Assembly (NCBI GenBank): GCA_033675265.1
Contig: JAUJYZ010000245.1
Coordinates: forward strand, 973,501 to 1,037,500
Direction of reading: 5' to 3'
Source of the DNA: Actinostola sp. cb2023
Lineage: Eukaryota; Cnidaria; Anthozoa; Actiniaria; Actinostolidae
DNA length: 64,000 nt
Below are positions 62,784 through 64,000 of this stretch, piece by piece; position 1 is the first letter of the stretch; each line of letters opens with the position of its first letter. The position numbers and the translations under genes are program-made. The notes under the pieces were generated by a model. The model worked only from the letters and a program-made list of their open reading frames with translations, did not search any database and was not told the DNA's origin.

Positions 62784-63197
62784 CATTCAAGATTTTGGCA
62801 AATGCCAGCATTCAAGATTCCGGCATATGCCAACATTCACGATTTCGGCAAATGCCAGCATTCAAGATTTCGGCATATGCCAACATTCAAGAATTTGGCA
62901 AATGCCAGCATTCAAGATTTCGGCATATGCCAACATTCAAGAATTTGGCAAATGCCAGCATTCAAGATTTCGGCATATGCCAACATTCAAGAATTTGGCA
63001 AATGCCAGCATTCAAGATTTCGGCATATGCCAACATTCAAGAATTTGGCAAATGCCAGCATTCAAGATTTCGGCATATGCCAACATTCACGATTTCGGCA
63101 TATGCCAACATTCAAGAATTTGGCAAATGCCAGCATTCAAGATTTCGGCAAATGCCAAGATTCACGGTTTCGGCAAATGCCAGCATTCACGGTTTTC
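62784..63197 (+). repeat. 25/50-bp palindrome-bearing minisatellite
   Basis: About 16 tandem 25-bp units alternate between two types, one containing GGCATATGCCAACATT and the other TTTGGCAAATGCCAGCATT, giving a 50-bp dimer period. GGCATATGCC is a perfect palindrome and TTTGGCAAA nearly so. Because 25 is not a multiple of three, all three plus-strand frames are open and encode the same shuffled peptide, so they do not indicate a gene. Confidence 0.92.
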
Positions 63198-63677
63198 ACT
63201 GAGATAAGATTCAAACAAGATGTAGGATAGAAATATTGTAAAAGCTTTAATAATTAAATATAAAATAATACACAAGGTCATTTGTAGTCTATTCTACAGT
63301 TACTTAATATATACAGTTATTATTATTTTATCCGTGTACAGTGTGTAGTTCTATTCCACTGCATGAGCACTAGCTGAATGCTGCTATAGATTTATAGATT
63401 CTTATTAGGATATATTTTAATTACGACCAGTACAATTTTACGATGTATATAAACGGGTGTGGGTATATAAGTATGGGGTTTAAGTATACAAGGGTGTTGG
63501 GTTATATGGGATCTGGAGTGGTGGGAATGGGTACAAATATTTGAGATTAAGGGTATTGTAACTTGGGCCTAAATTTTAGTGAAGTGGGATTGGGTATTTA
63601 TAGTAGTATTATACAAAGTATATAGTTTTTTATAGTATGTAATATTTTATTTATTTTAAGGATGCAACGAGAGTCTA

Positions 63678-63996
63678 ATAATAATAATAATAATAACTTT
63701 ATTTCACGAGGGTACATTTAACAGTTTTCACTGATGAACTCATGGCCCTCAAATAATGATCCACATAAGTGCCCAGATCCCACACGACCAAACATGACAC
63801 AGGAACTCCGTCAAGATTAGTTTCGCTGCTCGCCTGGCGGCTCGCAGCAATATTAAGCTCTAGTAAGAGACCAGCCTATGTTGTTTCAGTGCGCGGTCCA
63901 TCTCATTTAAGCGACAACAGCTCTGATCTAGTTATTACCACTTTTTCGAATTCCCGAAGTGGTCGCTTACGAGAGCTTCGACTGTACTATGCACTT
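63678..63996. other. Probable retroelement tail and MITE end at the right edge
   Basis: (AAT)n at 63678-63698 followed by AACTTTATTTCACGAGGGTA resembles the inverted 3' tail of a SINE or LINE. The last 60 bp (CGAAGTGGTCGCTTACGAGA, then GCTTCGACTGTA) look like the right end of a mariner-type MITE related to 50040-50559. The window ends too soon to confirm either. Confidence 0.4.
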
Positions 63997-64000
63997 GTGT

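Noticed and set aside
62784..63197. CRISPR-like regular repeat array
   Set aside because: Units are directly adjacent with no unique spacers, and the genome is clearly eukaryotic.
62705..63230. Three overlapping 142-165-codon frames in the 62.8-63.2 kb array
   Set aside because: All three frames encode the same permuted peptide because the unit is 25 bp. This is a minisatellite signature, not coding selection.

Overview
The window is animal nuclear DNA: spliced genes with GT-AG introns, about 60% A+T, long microsatellites and many short inverted-repeat transposons. The intronless adenosine/melanocortin-like GPCR pair, the tRNA-derived SINE and the gene set suggest a cnidarian, probably an anthozoan such as a coral. 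That placement is an inference from style and was not tested by a search.

Layout. (1) About 1-15,444, minus strand: a pecanex-family multipass membrane protein. I could thread 21 exons with consistent phases from the start codon to the left edge, where it is cut. Its introns hold a tRNA-derived SINE, several MITEs, a 1-kb (TGTC)n tract and a ten-unit, 115-bp tandem array that multiplies the 3' end and splice donor of one exon. (2) 15,445-15,709: a 265-bp bidirectional promoter gap. (3) 15,710-22,369, plus strand: TRMT6, the non-catalytic subunit of the tRNA m1A58 methyltransferase. Its middle is damaged by an imperfect ~0.7-kb tandem duplication. (4) 25,606-34,877, plus strand: a complete nine-exon mixed-lineage kinase (SH3, kinase, leucine zipper, CRIB). 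(5) 37.1-42.2 kb: an inverted duplication carrying one intact rhodopsin-class GPCR and one frameshifted copy; an element ending in a 166-C run sits in one arm only. (6) 47,987-54,903, minus strand: a three-exon adaptor of 897 codons with tyrosine motifs followed by what I read as three PTB domains. (7) 55-60 kb: transposon-rich gap. (8) 60,482-61,573, minus strand: a single-exon GT31 beta-1,3-glycosyltransferase. (9) 62.8-63.2 kb: a 25/50-bp palindromic minisatellite.

There is no operon-like organisation. The genes are independent; the only evident linked regulation is the head-to-head pecanex/TRMT6 pair. MLK (JNK/p38 signalling), the PTB adaptor (phosphotyrosine signalling) and the GPCRs are all signalling genes, but nothing in the sequence ties them into one pathway. 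The most unusual signals are the pecanex splice-donor array, the PTB/tyrosine adaptor, the duplicated TRMT6 exons, the element with homopolymer ends that has an empty site in its sister arm, and hairpin elements with 9-11-bp target duplications.
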